Of a DNA stretch of 32,297 nucleotides, positions 31,411 through 32,297 are shown in pieces. Origin of the DNA: DASVLX01 sp035552275. Lineage in GTDB: Bacteria; Actinomycetota; Actinomycetes; Mycobacteriales; Pseudonocardiaceae. Every line of letters starts with the position of its first letter. Within the stretch, counting starts at the first letter, position 1. Where the stretch lies: contig DASZLR010000019.1 in NCBI GenBank assembly GCA_035552275.1, positions 1 through 32,297 on the forward strand, written 5' to 3'. The position numbers and the translations under genes were made by a program. The notes beneath the pieces were generated by a model. The model saw only the letters and a program-made list of their open reading frames with translations, was not told the DNA's origin and made no database searches.

Positions 31411-31814
31411 CGCCAGGGTTGCCAGGCGACGCAGGTTGGCCGCCGGCCGCCAGTGGCCATGTACTCGTGAGCGGCTTGGCGCGCGATGGCGAGGGGAATT
31501 TCGGCGTCGGCTGGATATTCGGTGTCCGAGTCCATGTAGTAATACAGGATTTCTGTGTCAGACACTGCGGTTCCTCGGCTGAAGCATCCGCGACGGTGCG
31601 GTTCTCCTGAGTAGTACAGCGTTCCCCGGTTGTTCTTGGTGTCCATGCCGACGTCGAGAATCGCGCGGCCGGGGTCGCCGTCGATCAGCAATTCCACGAT
31701 GTTCGGACCATCCCATCCGGCGATCTCATCGAGCACGGCGTCCAGTTCGGCAGCGGTGTGGACGATAGTCGGATCGTCATTCTCGGGATCGAACCAGGCC
31801 TTCAACGCCACCAC
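31407..31814 (-). CDS. Imm1-family immunity protein
   Basis: 135 residues, acidic, with the pattern of Imm1 immunity proteins: AELDAVLDEIAGWDGPNIVEL, GRAILDVGMD, TLYYSGE and a late IPLAIARQAAHEYMATG helix. Such proteins neutralise a toxin encoded directly upstream, here the deaminase, whose 3' end overlaps this gene by 13 bases. GTG 31814 or GTG 31811 is the start. Confidence 0.8.
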   Translation of the reverse strand: MVALKAWFDPENDDPTIVHTAAELDAVLDEIAGWDGPNIVELLIDGDPGRAILDVGMDTKNNRGTLYYSGEPHRRGCFSRGTAVSDTEILYYYMDSDTEYPADAEIPLAIARQAAHEYMATGGRRPTCVAWQPWR

Positions 31815-32297
31815 GGTGTTGCCCCTCCCGTGTATCGCTTGTACATCTTGGCCCCCTGCCGGGTCACTCCGTGCACCGTCAGGGTTGATCCCTCCGGCAG
31901 CAGGATCGGCACGAGGGTGTCACAGCCGTAGTCACCTTTGCAGGGCGAGTGGTTGATCACGACGGTCACGTGCCGGATGCCGTTCCGCAGCATGTGGGCC
32001 GCGAGCTTCAGTTCCACGTCCCCAGGGCGAGTCGTGGCACCAGGCATTCCCCGGCGTTCGAGCTCGTGTTCGGCAAACTCGGAGTCATGGTCCCTGCCGC
32101 TGATGATCGATCGTGTTGCTCCGTCCGCCCCAACCCATCGGCCGTGTGTCTTCCGGCCTTGTCCTGCCGTCACACGCGGAGGCAGTTCGCGGCGCAGTTC
32201 TTCGATACGGTTGGCAGGAACGACCGGTGGCTCATCGGAGCTCACCGTGCGTGGGCTGGTGGTTGGCGCTGCCGGTCGAGCGAGAATGGCTGGATCG
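31802..32297 (-). CDS. DddA-like (SCP1.201) deaminase toxin, C-terminal part; N-terminus outside window
   Basis: Cytidine-deaminase-fold toxin domain of polymorphic secreted toxins; DddA deaminates cytosine in double-stranded DNA. Seen here: GRKTHGRWVGADG, SGRDHDSEFAEHEL, the helix GDVELKLAAHMLRNGIRH with catalytic-position Glu, INHSPCKGDYGC with two cysteines, LLPEGSTLTVHG and the ending TGGATPWW. A GTG at 32245 could start a 147-residue protein, but the frame stays open to the window edge through a Pro/Ala/Thr-rich stretch, so it is more likely the tail of a large secreted toxin. DddA has HVE and CxxC at the zinc site; here they are DVE and Cx5C. Confidence 0.8.
   Translation of the reverse strand, partial: DPAILARPAAPTTSPRTVSSDEPPVVPANRIEELRRELPPRVTAGQGRKTHGRWVGADGATRSIISGRDHDSEFAEHELERRGMPGATTRPGDVELKLAAHMLRNGIRHVTVVINHSPCKGDYGCDTLVPILLPEGSTLTVHGVTRQGAKMYKRYTGGATPWWR

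Overview
The window is chromosomal DNA from a high-GC actinobacterium, most likely a filamentous actinomycete of the Pseudonocardiales (lineage inferred from gene content and style, not from a marker search). GTG starts are common, several genes look leaderless, and the housekeeping order metG-tatD-rpfB-ksgA-ispE-(abcF)-acyl-AMP ligase, then pth-rplY-prs-glmU on the other strand, matches the Mycobacterium tuberculosis Rv1007-Rv1018 neighbourhood from memory.

Left part (1-9905): a membrane-anchored Ser/Thr protein kinase runs off the left edge on the minus strand. The plus strand then carries metG, tatD, rpfB (behind a promoter and about 210 nt of leader), ksgA (behind a gap with two DnaA-box-like sites), an orphan MetN-like ATPase gene behind a SAM-I riboswitch and a Cys-containing leader peptide, and ispE.

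Accessory insert (9929-12600): between ispE and abcF lies a tandem duplication scar. A DUF1801 gene and the start of abcF each occur twice, once intact and once as a decayed fragment, and each copy of the spacer between them holds a different toxin-antitoxin module (nucleotidyltransferase/HEPN-like, then RHH-like/MazF-like). The first module is preceded by three palindromes spaced exactly 20 bp apart.

Middle (12616-23106): intact abcF, a fatty acyl-AMP ligase, a membrane diguanylate cyclase, a tiny gene encoding four RNNTW repeats with a near-perfect ribosome binding site, and the minus-strand set glmU-prs, rplY-pth-MFS.

Right part (23189-32297): a LysR regulator divergent from an aldo/keto reductase, a soluble diguanylate cyclase, tRNA-Gln, an acyl desaturase, a DUF4143 AAA ATPase with a 23-bp palindromic operator array, a crotonase, an HNH endonuclease of the modification-dependent type, and at the right edge an Imm1 immunity gene with the C-terminal part of a DddA-like deaminase toxin that continues outside the window.

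The most unusual items are the RNNTW repeat microprotein (17685-17762), the duplication with one toxin-antitoxin module per spacer copy, the MetN paralogue lacking its Q-loop Gln and switch His under a double sulfur-responsive leader, and the variant zinc site of the deaminase toxin.
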